Under the pieces are notes generated by a model, which saw only the letters and a program-made list of their open reading frames with translations, was not told where the DNA came from and made no database searches. From assembly GCF_009730915.1 (NCBI RefSeq), contig NC_052481.1, positions 22,518,233 to 22,582,232 of the forward strand: a stretch of 64,000 nt of DNA. Direction: 5' to 3'. The position numbers and the translations under genes are program-made. The DNA is from Dioscorea cayenensis subsp. rotundata. Lineage: Eukaryota > Streptophyta > Magnoliopsida > Dioscoreales > Dioscoreaceae. Positions 35,522-47,038 of this stretch are shown here, piece after piece (position 1 is the first letter of the stretch; each line of letters starts with the position of its first letter).

Positions 35522-36895
35522 TCAGGACACTTGAGATGGCTTCACGATCTTCCCTTCAGAGTTGATCGTGGCCGTCGGATAAGAGGGGACCGCGCCAGCG
35601 AAATAAACCGCTCGCCCCGTGCTATCGTACGCCACCTGGCCAGGAGCAGGGAACGCAGTTTCCACGCCTTGCGTCCTCACCACGCCGCCGGCACCGTCGG
35701 CGTACGGAGCGGTCCCTGCGTACATCTGAGAAGTTTCACGGTAAACATCCGGCGCTGAAACAACCACCTTTGGCATGGCCGCCGCGTAGTATCCCTGCCC
35801 AGCCTGGGGTTGGATCGCGGCGCCGTGCGGCGGAAACATGCCTGCGGCCGCGGGGATGAAATACATGGGGCGGTCACCAGTGGCAACAGAGGTGTACCTC
35901 CCTCCCGCCGCCAAGTTGCGCTGGTCCGGCCAGTACGTGGCCGCGGTGACCGGAATCTGGGCGGTGGCCGGGATCTGGGCGGTAACAGGTGGAGCCTTTT
36001 CTTGGACTCTTGGTGGGAGGTAGTAATCCGCGGGGTAAACCCTAGTTAGGGTTTCGTCGCTCGGCATGCGCTGGAACTGGGCCTGGTCCTGATTCTCGGC
36101 GATCTGGAGCTTCTGTAGTGCCTGGATCTGGTGCTGGATATTCAGCCCGGATTCAACCGCGATAGGACGATCATCCTTGGGGAGATCGGATCGGGAGAGA
36201 GGGGCTTCGACGGGGAGTGGTTCCGGCGTCACGAAGACTGGAGATGGATCCTGAGTCTTGACGGCAGGGGCAGGCGTTAATCCCTTCTCAAGACCGAAGA
36301 GGTAGTCGGGGCCCTCCGTAGGCGGAGTTAGGGCAGTGACCGGAGGCGGGGGTGGGGCCGCGACGTTGTTGAGAGCGTCGACGAACCATTGGCGATTGGA
36401 CTTGGAATCGGCCGGGGCTGGCGGTGGATGAGGGGAGACGACTGGGAAGACGAAGAGGCGGAGTCTGGGAGCGGCCTTGGAGCCGGGAACCACGGAGCGA
36501 CAGAGACGATCATACTCGAGCATCATGTGCTCGAGGTCCTCATCGTTGGTGACGGAGACGAGCGCATCGAGATCCTCGCCGGGGAGCTGGTACTTGAGGC
36601 ATAGATCATCAGCACCGGAGATGGAAGAAAGGCGGGCAAGGACAGCTGGAAGGCGGGAAGATCGATCAACAACGAGGATCTTGGTGTCACCGCCAACGTA
36701 GGAAAGCTGGTTATCGTGGGGGCGAGGCTGAATGCGGCCGCCAAAGCTGACCATGAGCTTCACCCGCTGCGATGCGGCGGCGGAGTTTGGCACGGTGTCA
36801 TCCCAGGAAGCGGTGTTGTCGTTGTCGATCTCGCGGGATCGCGGGGAGGAGTCAACCGAATCAGGGAAGGAGGAGAAGGAGTAGTTGGTCTCCAT
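35522..36895 (-). CDS. PB1 domain-containing protein
   Basis: PB1 domains pair with each other through acidic and basic faces, so this is likely a scaffold or adaptor; its partner is unknown. One 457-codon exon. Residues 45-134 form the PB1 domain (KLMVSFGGRIQPRP, TKILVVDRSS, KYQLPGEDLDALVSVTNDED). It has an acidic OPCA-type motif (E107, D108, D110, D118, E119, D120) and a basic first strand (K46), so it may both donate and accept contacts. The middle is Pro-rich and disordered, with a Gln-rich helix (HQIQALQKLQIAENQDQAQF). The C-terminal third is rich in Tyr, Ala, Gly and Pro. This layout is common in plant single-PB1 proteins. Codons are GC-rich. A TTAGGG-like tract lies directly before the ATG. 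Confidence 0.9.
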   Translation of the reverse strand: METNYSFSSFPDSVDSSPRSREIDNDNTASWDDTVPNSAAASQRVKLMVSFGGRIQPRPHDNQLSYVGGDTKILVVDRSSRLPAVLARLSSISGADDLCLKYQLPGEDLDALVSVTNDEDLEHMMLEYDRLCRSVVPGSKAAPRLRLFVFPVVSPHPPPAPADSKSNRQWFVDALNNVAAPPPPPVTALTPPTEGPDYLFGLEKGLTPAPAVKTQDPSPVFVTPEPLPVEAPLSRSDLPKDDRPIAVESGLNIQHQIQALQKLQIAENQDQAQFQRMPSDETLTRVYPADYYLPPRVQEKAPPVTAQIPATAQIPVTAATYWPDQRNLAAGGRYTSVATGDRPMYFIPAAAGMFPPHGAAIQPQAGQGYYAAAMPKVVVSAPDVYRETSQMYAGTAPYADGAGGVVRTQGVETAFPAPGQVAYDSTGRAVYFAGAVPSYPTATINSEGKIVKPSQVS

Positions 36896-36902
36896 GGATT
36901 AA

Positions 36903-36924
36903 GGTTAGGGTTAGGGTTAGGGTT
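36903..36924. promoter_or_regulatory. Telomere-like repeat (three ttaggg) in the PB1 gene leader
   Basis: Three perfect tandem ttaggg units at 36905-36922 sit eight bases upstream of the PB1 start. Read in gene direction they are ccctaa units, like the telo-box of plant 5' leaders, which can bind Myb-type telobox factors. The unit is six bases, not the seven of most plant telomeres. Confidence 0.6.
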
Positions 36925-36929
36925 TTTTT

Positions 36930-38280
36930 CTAGGGTTGGTTGCTTGCTTGCTTCGAAGAAGAAGAAGATATCGGAAGCCGGATTCGGTGATAACAACCTC
37001 CGCGAGAGGGTCCGAGAAGAGAAGAGATGGTTCACTTTATCACAATGGACGCGGAGAGTGCGGGCGTGATGGGTCCTACTTAAAACCAAATATAAAGGGC
37101 CCGTTAACGAGCTTGTTTGCAACTGTGGTCGATGTGCGACACCTGTCTATTATTAATGTTCAGCCGTTGGATTTGGCGGGCAAGGTTGGGATCAGATGAC
37201 GTGTGGAAGAGCATTTGGCAGACAGGTGGGAGGGAATGGTTTTGATATTATTCAAAGAGTTTCATTTATATATTTATATATATAATTTTATTTTATTTTT
37301 TAAGAAAGGAAAATAAATCAGTGATAAATAATAACTGGGGACGGTTGGATGTAGATGGGGACCACCAGATGGACCGTGGGGATATATTGACTGAAATTGG
37401 GAGGAGAGGTAGGGGGGGTGGGGCCAGGAGAAGAGGGGAAGGAAACATGGAGGAGGAGGAGTAGTGGGAGTGGTATTGAATTGAGAGTGATTGGCAAGCG
37501 AGCTGCTTCCCACGCGCCGCAGTTTCCAGTCAATGGATTTGGGTGTGTGCGATTAGTCCAACTCCCACAACAACATGCATTGGATGTAATCATAGCCAAT
37601 TCATTGTTTCTAACATGCTCTCAGAACCAATACATACACACCTTGATTAATATATATATATATATATTGTGGTCCTGTAAGAGCCTGTGGCGTATATATA
37701 TGTACTTTATATATTTTTCTTTGATAACAATTTTGTAAAAATAATTTTTTTTTTCACTCCAAAAATGTTTCTACGTTACTGTCTTGTAAAAAGAATTTAA
37801 AAAAAAAATTAAAGATGATATCCTCTGAAAAACGGACGTCATATCCGATTTTTTTCAATCTCTAAAAAATAATAAAAAATATCTTCAATTTGTTTTGTTG
37901 AAAAAAATTTAAAAAGTTAAATATCATAATCTATTTTGAATTAAAAGCCAAACATGAAGGTGTAGATTATAAATAAAGGGGAAAGAAATATCCTTGCACC
38001 TAAAAATATTTTAAAAATGCAATTTATATTCTTATATGCAATGATAAGGGCACAACTAAAAATCACATCTTCAGGGGTTGTACAGAACCAAGTTCTGTAC
38101 TAATATTCTTTTGGTTTATTAGAGCACGAGAGGTTGGATGGAGAAAAAAAAAAGCATGCTTTTAGTTTGACCTGGTGAGCAGTTAACCAAAAGAAAATAA
38201 GATATTAAGAATAACAAAAGACAGCAGTGTAGTGTAACAGAACCAGCTCTTATTCGAATCATATATACTGTCCATACCTC
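36930..38280. other. Spacer upstream of the PB1 gene
   Basis: Contains the PB1 promoter and AT-rich sequence with (TA)n runs near 37650 and 37695. No supported exon or transposon is seen. Confidence 0.4.
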
Positions 38281-38334
38281 GAGGTCAGTGCTTTTGTTTC
38301 TTGGGAACTGGACCTCGTAACAGTGCAATCACTA

Positions 38335-41300
38335 ATCAGGCTCCTCACACTTCTTCGGCGCATTCAATGCCCATGTGAGCTCCTTTCCCCCTATCATATA
38401 AACCACAATATATATAATATTAAAAAAAAACCAAGTCTACCACATCATTTTAATACTGACAAGATTTTCCAGAAAGTTAAAATAAATAAATAAATAAACA
38501 AACTCGCCGATAAAAGGAGGGAAGAAGAGCTGGTAGTTAGGTGACATGAAATGCAAGCATGATAAAAAGTATAAGGTAGTGATGCAGTATATAGTATTAT
38601 AATGTAAATAATAGTCAAAATAGTTTAATAGTTGTCACGGTTATTGTCTGCTGATCTAACCATCTCCTGACTTGACTTAATTAGTAGGTTATCTCTCATG
38701 CCGTGTCCACAAAGAGAACTCAGTCCATTTATATACCAGCTGTCAGGCCATCAAAAAATTACACTAATTAACAGTCTATTCATATTATTATGTGAATCTG
38801 GGAAGCCTGATCATTAGTCACTACAGCTTTTGGTTTTAGGTCTTGTTTAGATTGGCTTTTGAAAAACCCAAAAATATTTTTTTATAAATTAATTATTTCT
38901 GGGTTTCAAAAATATTATTTATATTGACTTTTAAAAAAAAACAGAAACTATTAAAAAACTGAAAAACTGTTTTTTTTTTCAAAAGCTAATCATGACTAGC
39001 TTTTCAAAAAAAGTTGTTTTTCAGCTCTTTTTTACGACTTCTATTTCTACATAAAAACTAATCCAAATAGAAAATACAAAAAGTGCTTAAGTTATTCTGG
39101 AGAAACACTTCTACTAAACTAAAAAAAAAAAAACACTTTTTTAATAAACCAATCTAAACAAGCCTTAGTCTTGGACTGGTTTCACTGTCATGATTTAACA
39201 TGGCAATCTACACTGAACCCATGATATAAATATAACTCGAAAAGCTCAAATAAAAGGTCTCTAGAATATGAACTACCAGTACATACTACACAAAAAAGGG
39301 AAGTTCACATTAGTACTACTACAAAGAAAACTTGAAGTAGTTATCAGTTTGAAAGATGAAGGATTCATTAAAATAAGCAAATTAGATCTTCAAAGGATCT
39401 AATTAACTCAATTTTGGGAGTAGAAAAAATCATTCCACAACGGCCATATCCTATCAACTTTTGCTAACTTGTAATCTCTTTATTTTCAATGAAATGGTTT
39501 TCTTAATTAAAAAAAAATAAAAAAAAAATCATTCCATGAGGATGAAGAACTAGAAGCATTTGCACAAAATTTCATAAGACAAAAACACAAAGTATGGAGA
39601 TGAAGATGACAATACATATGTTTTTAAAAAAAAAATAATAATAAATCATATTTATTGAAAAATAAAAAGAGTGAATGTAAAAGAGGTACATACAGGGAAT
39701 GAGCGGAGCTGATGAGATTTACGTATATATAATATCAAGATCTAACAACACGGGTAAGCAAGACTAACTTAAGTAATGACAAGAAGCTTTAAATCCATTA
39801 TATGATGGCCGGAACCACCTAACAATAGCCTGAATGAATTCGATAAGATAATAAATCATTAAAATAAATTATCTGATAACTCATTAGTTTAGTGCTTCAA
39901 TAGTTAGCCTAAATTGAACAAGAATAAAAAATGGAACCAATTTACTTCCCCTACTACAGAAATTGACGGATTGCGGGGCAATATTCTTGCTATTTCATTA
40001 AGTTCTCCACATAAAACAATACAAAGTAATGCAAAACCAGACTTTTGAACGTTCCTGAGGGAACTAGTTCTCTATGGTAATTTCAATAATTTACACTTGT
40101 CAATGAAAATGATAAACTGAACAACAGCTACTATATGAAGGCTTTAGAGAACTTGAAACAAGAAGTTAAATAGCTCCTTTTAGACACAAGTAAAGATCCA
40201 TAAGTATCATTATGCATGGATCATTTGATACTAGCTATACCTGCTGTGACAATTTCACCCAGCAAGGAAATAGTGTAAACTGTGGAAAACATGTGTTCAC
40301 AAGCTGTTCAATAAAATATATACATTCCAGTTCAATTAATGATGATTTCTTCTAAATTTGAAGTTTGACAAGCAAAGCTTCCTATTCTCTGTCAAATAAT
40401 AGAATGCAGTCCTATATAGAATTTAAAAAGGACTTTGAACTATCAAAAACAAGCCTCAGAACCAATAATGTACACGGACCATCCTCCAGGACACACTTGT
40501 TAAACTTTGCGAGGACTTCTTCGAAGGCACAATCAACCTTGAGCGTATTAACTGGATACATATTGCTCTTATTGCAAAAAATAATACGCCTGGCGAAGTT
40601 AAGGACTACCGACCCATCAGTCTTATCAATTCCACTTGTAAAATTATCTCCAAAATACTTGCTAATCGTCTCAATACTGTTATCGGTTTGCTTGTCGATG
40701 AATCTCAATCCGGATTTATTAAAGGCAGATGTATTGCGGACAACATTGTTGGTGCACAAGAAATTATTTTCAACTTACAAAAACACAAACGTCTTGGACA
40801 TATCTTTAAAGTGGACTTCGCTAAAGCCTTCGATTCTCTTGATTGGAATTTCCTTCTCGAAATTCTTGCTGCTAGAGGCTTTGGACCTAAATGGATCTCC
40901 TGGGTTCATTCCATACTTAGCACTGCCAAGGCCCAATTCCTTATCAACGGATCTACTCAGGGCTACATTCGTTGCAAAAGAGGTCTGAGGCAAGGTGATC
41001 CCCTCTCTCCTCTGCTCTTTGCCCTTGCCACTGATGTTCTGAGCGCTATGTTCTCCCATGCTCTCAAATCCAAAGTTCTGGTGGGGATCCCCTTGAACCA
41101 TTCTGATAACATCTGCCACCTCCAATATGCTGATGATCTTCTTATCTTCACTGCTGGAGGACAGGATGATCTTCATATCATTAAACTTATATTGTATCTT
41201 TATAAAGGCTCCTCTGGCTTATCCATCAATTTTTCAAAAAACTGCCTCTACTCCTCTAACTACGGCTATCAACCCCATCACTCCTCAGCTAGAATCCTAA

Positions 41301-43450
41301 ACTGTACACGTAGCAGTCTCCCAATCACCTACTTAGGTGTACCTCTTTCTGGTCGTAGACCTAAACGTATCGATTGGGCGAAACTCATTAACATGGTTCG
41401 CTCCAGGCTCACCTCTTGGAATGCGAATTACCTCTCACTTGGTGGACGCTTAACGCTCCTTAACTCTGTTCTCTCAACCGTCCCTGTTTACTGGATGTCA
41501 GTTTTCAAGCTCCCCGCTTGGGTGATCAAAGATATTGATAAAATCCGGAGAGATTTCCTTTGGAAAGGCCCCAATCTGGGACCCAAAGGAGTCAGATTGA
41601 TTGCATGGAGTAGGATCACTAGACCTCGGGATATGGGAGGCTGGGGAATCCTTAACCTTCAGACCTTCAACAACGCTTTACTTGGAAAGTGGTGGTGAAA
41701 ATTAACTTGTAATCCTAATAGCAGTTGGGCCAAAATCATCCACGCTAATTATTCCATAAGTGACACTGTTGGAGTCCTATCTCATACCCCACCCAGAAAC
41801 AAATCCTTTTTTTGGGCAGGGGTGACTTCCACATTATCTCCCTTCCGTTCTTGCATAACGAAATCCATCAGAAACGGCTCTAGCACTTCACTATGGTATG
41901 ATCGTTGGCATGCTGGGCTTCGTCTTAAAGATTGCTGGCCCGATCTATTCAATGATTGCACTGCTCCATGGATAACCATTAGACAATTCACGCAGTATCT
42001 AAACAACACCGAACTTTTATTTCCCACTTCCACCCCCAACATGTTATCTGCCCTTCTTGATATTATCCCTGATTGCTCCCAGACTCAAGATGATGTTCAC
42101 ACTTGGACCCTTGACAGAAGTGGCACATTCACTGTAAAATCCTTTTATAAATTTCTCATTGATGGTGGAACACGCAGCTCGCTTTATCCCCTTTTCTGGA
42201 AAAATCACTCCCCAAGCAAAATTACTCTCTTCTGTTGGCTTGCTGGGGAGGACAAAATCCTCACTCTCTCTAATCTCTTCAAAAAAGGTTATAATTTCCA
42301 AAACTCCACCGACACCTGTGTCCTTTGCCACAATGCATCTGAAAATCTTCAACACCTCTTCATCGATTGTGAATTTTCTAAACGCATCTGGGCACTCTTT
42401 TCACAAATTCTAGAAGCAAACTCTCTTCCACAGACAATCCCCTCTCTGTGGACCATTTGGATACCATCCTTAGCCCCTCAACACCGAATCCTCTGGGACC
42501 TCACGTCCCGTGCAATCCTGTGGAATATCTGGCTTGAAAGAAATATTCGCATCTTTCAATTGATTGCATCTTCGCATCTCAATATTATTTATAAAACTGC
42601 TAACATGCTTCTTTCCTGGTTCTCAACAGCAGCCGACAGACATCAACAAAACCTCAATGAAGCTTCACAATCAATCAAGCGCTCGCTCAACTTTTTTAGC
42701 GCTAGAGCCTCAAATCCTACAGGCGATCTCGACCAAGACTCTGCTCCGGCATAGTTACTTCTACTACTTCTTTAATTAGGCCTGAGATGCCAGATGGTGT
42801 CTTCCGCCTGATTAGACTTCCCTCTACTTTTTGCCTCTTTGCTTTCTCCTCTGTACTTTTTTCCCCTCACTTCTGGTGAGAGGATTTAGCACTTTGTACT
42901 TTTGTTCTCATTTTAAAAAATCAGTGGTTTATCCACTTTTATTCAAAAAAAAAAAATAATAATAATGTACACGGATAACATTAAAAAAAAAAAACAGAGA
43001 ATTTGATTTATTAATTTATTTTAAAGAAGGGGATAAACCGTGATTTCATTGAAAAGAAAGACAATTACAAGAGATAAACAAAAGAAATAGATCAGAGAAA
43101 ATTCTGCATAATTTAGCTAATCAACTGAAAAATTAACCATCAAAGCAACAAAGAGACTACCACTCACCGTTAAATCAAGAAAATTAGGGTATCATTCTTA
43201 TCCCATCAAATGCAATCAAAGTAGAACTCTTAATCACTCTGGTTTCCAGATAACACAAACAAGCATCAATAATCAGTGATTCAAAAAAAGTCAACCATTT
43301 ATATGGATTACCTACAAGAAAGAAAATTCAGATCGACGACGGAGACAATGAGAGATCCATCAAGGCGCGAAGAACAAACCCTAGAAATTTGGGGGAGAAC
43401 AGTGGCGGGAAAGGATCGGAGAAACAAAAGTATATATATACATACACAGT
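38335..43450 (-). CDS. Possible small multi-exon gene, poorly resolved
   Basis: Several short stretches look like exons of one minus-strand gene. A likely last exon has a good acceptor and reads GGKELTWALNAPKKCEEPD then stop (about 38335-38393). Two internal candidates with acceptor and donor are YTISLLGEIVTA (about 40231-40268) and ARILPRNPSISVVGE (about 39950-39995). A GC-rich leader with a telo-box-like ccctag lies at about 43310-43450 and has a donor at its end. I could not join all exons in frame or find the start codon, and I do not recognise the protein. If real, its introns hold a MITE, a LINE tail and a long LINE. The whole could also be unrelated fragments. Confidence 0.35.
38839..39164. 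mobile_element. Tourist/PIF-Harbinger-like MITE, 326 bp
   Basis: Terminal inverted repeats of about 25 bp with few mismatches: ggtcttgtttagattggctt at the left, and the right end reads aaggcttgtttagattggtt on the opposite strand. Both ends are flanked by TTA (38836-38838 and 39165-39167), the 3-bp target of Tourist/PIF elements. The interior is A/T-rich and noncoding. Confidence 0.82.
39438..39522 (+). mobile_element. LINE 3' tail, about 85 bp
   Basis: A very short 5'-truncated insertion ending in poly(A). It is flanked by a 14-bp duplication, aaaaaatcattcca, at 39424-39437 and 39523-39536. The text cttgtaatctctttattttc then caatgaaatgg resembles LINE 3' ends. Confidence 0.65.
40479..42960 (+). 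mobile_element. L1-type LINE, 5'-truncated, RT and RNase-H-side region
   Basis: A 2482-bp insertion with a perfect 15-bp target duplication, aataatgtacacgga, at 40464-40478 and 42961-42975, and a poly(A) tail. The frame enters inside the reverse transcriptase (DYRPISLINSTCKIISKILA) and has FAKAFDSLDW, RGLRQGDPLSPLLFALATDV and the YADD catalytic motif (LQYADDLLIF). It runs on through the zf-RVT-like region (CVLCHNASENLQHLFIDC), giving about 750 codons. One in-frame TGA lies at about 41696-41698, and the same frame continues at once on both sides. The endonuclease half and 5' end are missing, as usual for target-primed reverse transcription. The insertion looks fairly young. Confidence 0.95.
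43014..43085 (-). mobile_element. LINE 3' end relic
   Basis: On the minus strand it reads cttgtaattgtctttctttt then caatgaaatcacggtttatc, similar to the other LINE tails in this window. No clear target duplication was seen. Confidence 0.4.
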
Positions 43451-44521
43451 CTAAAATGCATCGAGATCTACAATTATACGAACGGTTCAGATCACTGTCA
43501 TCTCAGCCCAGCAAACATGGGCTTTCTCTTTGGGCCAGCCCAACAAGTACAGCTAATTAATTTATCTATATATATATTATTATTAAATAGTTGGAAAAAT
43601 CAACAAAATAAATAAATAAATAAATAAAAAGATGAGGAAAAAAAGGAAGAATAGGCATAGCAATGTCCATGTCCCATGTCACTGATTTTGATGGTAGTGA
43701 TGGTTCACAGGAGTACATAGGGTGGTGATAGGCCCACCACACAAGGTATACATTGATGAATAGATAGAAAGAGAGATAGGAAGGAGACATGAAAATGTAG
43801 CCCTTGACTATAGACTTTAGTTCACACTTCACATGCACAATTTTTGATGAATAAATACAAATGTGTCTTTTCTTTTCTTTTTCTTTTTTTTTTTTTAACT
43901 TATCATTTATATATTTTGGTCAAATTAAGAGTCTAGCTAGAAAATTAGAAGAAATAGTTACCACTTGAGCTTGGTGGATGATAGACTTGCATGCATGGTA
44001 TTATTATTGGGAAATCATATGCAAACATACAGTGAATGAGAGAAGGTAGTAAAGTGATCAGTTAGCTTGAGATCCTTTTGAATCCAAGAGGACAAGAGAA
44101 ACATCCAAGACCTGCCAAATAATTCTAAATCAAAACATGGAGCCATTGTTTCTCAGATCTGACAGCACTGAAAAGAAAATAAATAATGTCCTTCAGATTG
44201 GACCCCCTTCCAACTACAAGAGATAATTCACATTGTCTTCTCTGCTCTGCTGTTTCTTTTATTCTACTAATTAACAAACAACACTGAAATAAAAAAAAAA
44301 ATGTTCATCATCATGGAAACTCAACAGTAAAAAGAGGAAAAAAAAATTGAAACAATCATCCATTTTTAAAATGTACAATTTATAAACAAAGAAATTAAAC
44401 AAACACAACAAAAATAAGCATTGATAAAAAAACCATATTATCATCATGCAAGCAATCCTCAAAACTCAAACAAATAAAGTAAAAAAGTTTGCAAACAATG
44501 AAGAAAAAGAAAACCAAGAAG
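43451..44521. other. AT-rich spacer downstream of the CLE gene
   Basis: Mostly A/T runs and short chance frames. The 3' untranslated part of the CLE gene lies at the right edge. No repeat or RNA gene is supported. Confidence 0.4.
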
Positions 44522-44845
44522 CTACTTGTTGGAAACTGGGTTGGGGCCACTAGGAACTTCATGCTTGTTTTCTTCAAACTTGAACCCACTTGAACTTGTT
44601 CTCTGAGTAGTAGTAGTAGTAGTAGCAGTAGTAGTACTACTAGTACTCTTCTTCATAGTTTGATTCCTTGATGATGATGATGATGATGATGATGATGAGA
44701 GGAACCTTCTGCTTGATGAGAATGAAGCTTGCATGGTGAGGTTAAGATGTTCTCTGGAGTGAAGAAAAGAGAGTATGAAGATGATAAGAAGAAAGGAAAA
44801 AACCAAAGCATGAGGTCTAATCCTAAAGCTCTCATCACTTGCCAT
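44522..44845 (-). CDS. CLE peptide precursor, TDIF (CLE41/44) type
   Basis: TDIF peptides are secreted from phloem, bind the PXY/TDR receptor kinase in procambium, block xylem differentiation and promote vascular stem-cell division. The precursor is 107 aa in one exon. The start MASDESFRIRPHALVFSFLL gives a basic N-terminus and hydrophobic signal sequence (about 13-28), as in CLE41/44. An ATG 87 bases upstream is open but would bury the signal. The middle is low-complexity Ser and Thr encoded by trinucleotide repeats. The C-terminal 12-residue CLE motif HEVPSGPNPVSN (95-106) matches TDIF HEVPSGPNPISN except Val for Ile at position 10. One Lys follows, which would need trimming. Pro4 and Pro7 are available for hydroxylation. 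Confidence 0.9.
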   Translation of the reverse strand: MASDESFRIRPHALVFSFLLIIFILSFLHSREHLNLTMQASFSSSRRFLSSSSSSSSSSRNQTMKKSTSSTTTATTTTTTQRTSSSGFKFEENKHEVPSGPNPVSNK

Positions 44846-46092
44846 GAAACAAGCACCTTCACTACTACTACAACTGCTACAACTGCTACTAGTTCTATCT
44901 CTCTCCTTTGAACCAACCCCCCAAAAGCACACAAGACATCAATATCCATGAATCAATGTCTACATTAGAGGAAGACTGTAGGTTGCATCCAACCTTATAA
45001 CAACACACATTCAAAAACAGAAGAGGCTAGATGCGAAGTTACGATATTACCCTCACTCCTTATATCCACTTTTAGAAAGCAGAGGAGTTTGGTAGATGAA
45101 ACTCATTAAATTATGCAAGTCATGTGGCTTCAAAGATGTCAGGAGGTATCCAGTCCAATACAAACCTCTACCTTCATGACTTTAAAGTTTCAACCTTTTT
45201 TCTTTTTATTTTATTTTATTTTTTTCTCTGCAAATCCAAAACTAATGTTTCAATCATCATCAACATGCATGATTTGGTTTAACACAGGGGTGGTTTTCTT
45301 TAAGTTATTTATGGTACAATCCAGAGAATAAAGTTAAAGTAACTCTGTCTTATCAAACTTCTTAATTACTTTATACTAATAAAGCCAGAGTGAAATCAAG
45401 TAAACCTTGTGTGCATCTAATTATTATATATTTTTAGCGGCTGTTAACAATGTTGAATCCTTTCACATGAGACACTACAATATGAACTTTTCCATCTCTC
45501 TCTCTTATTTTTTTACTAATATATGGTCTTCTCCTGATCACTAAATACAAAGCTAATAATTTTTCTTTTATTAAAAGAAAGGACTAAAGATAGAATTCTC
45601 AGTTGATATCCTCTATTCTTTGATTGATTAATAATAAATAATAAAAAAAAGTGGAACTACCATTATAGATAAATCCAATGACACAAAACTCAAGGCAAGG
45701 AGGAATCTTGAAAGATGGTGAGCTTATATCTGTGTTGACTGTTTTCTGAAGGAGAAGTGCTTTATTTTTTTTAGAGTAGCTTGCTTTTGGAAAAGACACA
45801 GAAAGCCAAGCATGATGTCCCAAGCGCTGATATCTCATGGCCTTTAAATCACCAGATGATTGTCCCCAGTGTGGGGTGCATATGTAAAAGACTTGCATGA
45901 TTGAAGACATCATGGACCTTCCTCAGATTTATTGTCATTTCTTCTTGCTATGTTTTAATTAAATTACATTCATGTTTTCATTTATATATATATATATAGT
46001 ATCTAATTGCTTGTTATTTGAATTTCATTTAATTACTCAATATACATGTATATCTGAACCACATTATATTGATTCTGCAAATGCAGCCATTA
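44846..46092. other. Upstream region of the CLE gene
   Basis: About 1.2 kb between the syntaxin 3' end and the CLE start. An open frame of 104 codons on the minus strand (45599-45913) has no recognisable homology or signal. Nothing else is supported. Confidence 0.4.
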
Positions 46093-47007
46093 TCAACTCT
46101 TTTTGAAGTCCTTAAGAACCGAAGCAACCACGATGATGATGATCACAAGCAAAATCAGTATAGAGAAGCACATCCATTTTCGAGAATTTCTCTGTAATTT
46201 CTTAACCTGCTTGAGATTCACATTTCCTCTCTGAACATGTTCAGCTGCATTGGTCACCTGAAATGAAATCAATTAGATGAAAAATGTTCAGCAGGAACCA
46301 TTTGTTACTGTTGAGTAACTTTGAATGTGAATCAATTTAATTCAACCTGAGTTTCAATGTCATTCAACATGTCCCCCTGTGCATCAACCATTATTGTCAT
46401 ATCTAGGAACATCTGCAGAAATTTTAAGGTTCAATCATAAGAAGATTTTTAATGATTGTCTTCATATATATGCAACAAACCTGCTGTAAATCAAGAAGCC
46501 TTTTCTCTAGTTCAAGGAAGGCATCACGTCTCTCTTGAATCTCGGCCAATGTATCCATTATCTACATTGTATGTAAATAATGAGAAAGTCATCTGATTTA
46601 TTAGTAAAAAGCTTATATCTCTAACTTTTAAGGCAGTAAATGTGTCACTAGCTACCTGAACGCGACCATGGCCTTCTATCGCTGCCACAAAGATCTGCTC
46701 ACTGTTTCCGGTTTGTATCAAGTGATCTATAGTCTGCATTGGAACAATTTGACTTGCAGATGCTATTTAATGTTCGGAATAACAACACAAGGAATATAAA
46801 AGAGTGTAAACAATTGGTAATTGTAAGCACCTCTTCATCTGGCCGAGTTCCTGTCACTGCAAAAATAATGAGAAAACAATCATCACTGGAAATTATTTGA
46901 TATTGCAAATTAACTGTGTGGTGTGTAATTTAAATGTTCAGACACCTGTGAAAATTCTCCGTTCAACTACCTCACGGTATTCATCCTGAATTTCTTGCCT
47001 CAGAACC

Positions 47008-47038
<31 letters not shown>

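Noticed and set aside
45599-45913. A 104-codon minus-strand frame upstream of the CLE gene
   Set aside because: No signal peptide, recognisable motif or splice context. It may be part of a transcript, but coding is not supported.
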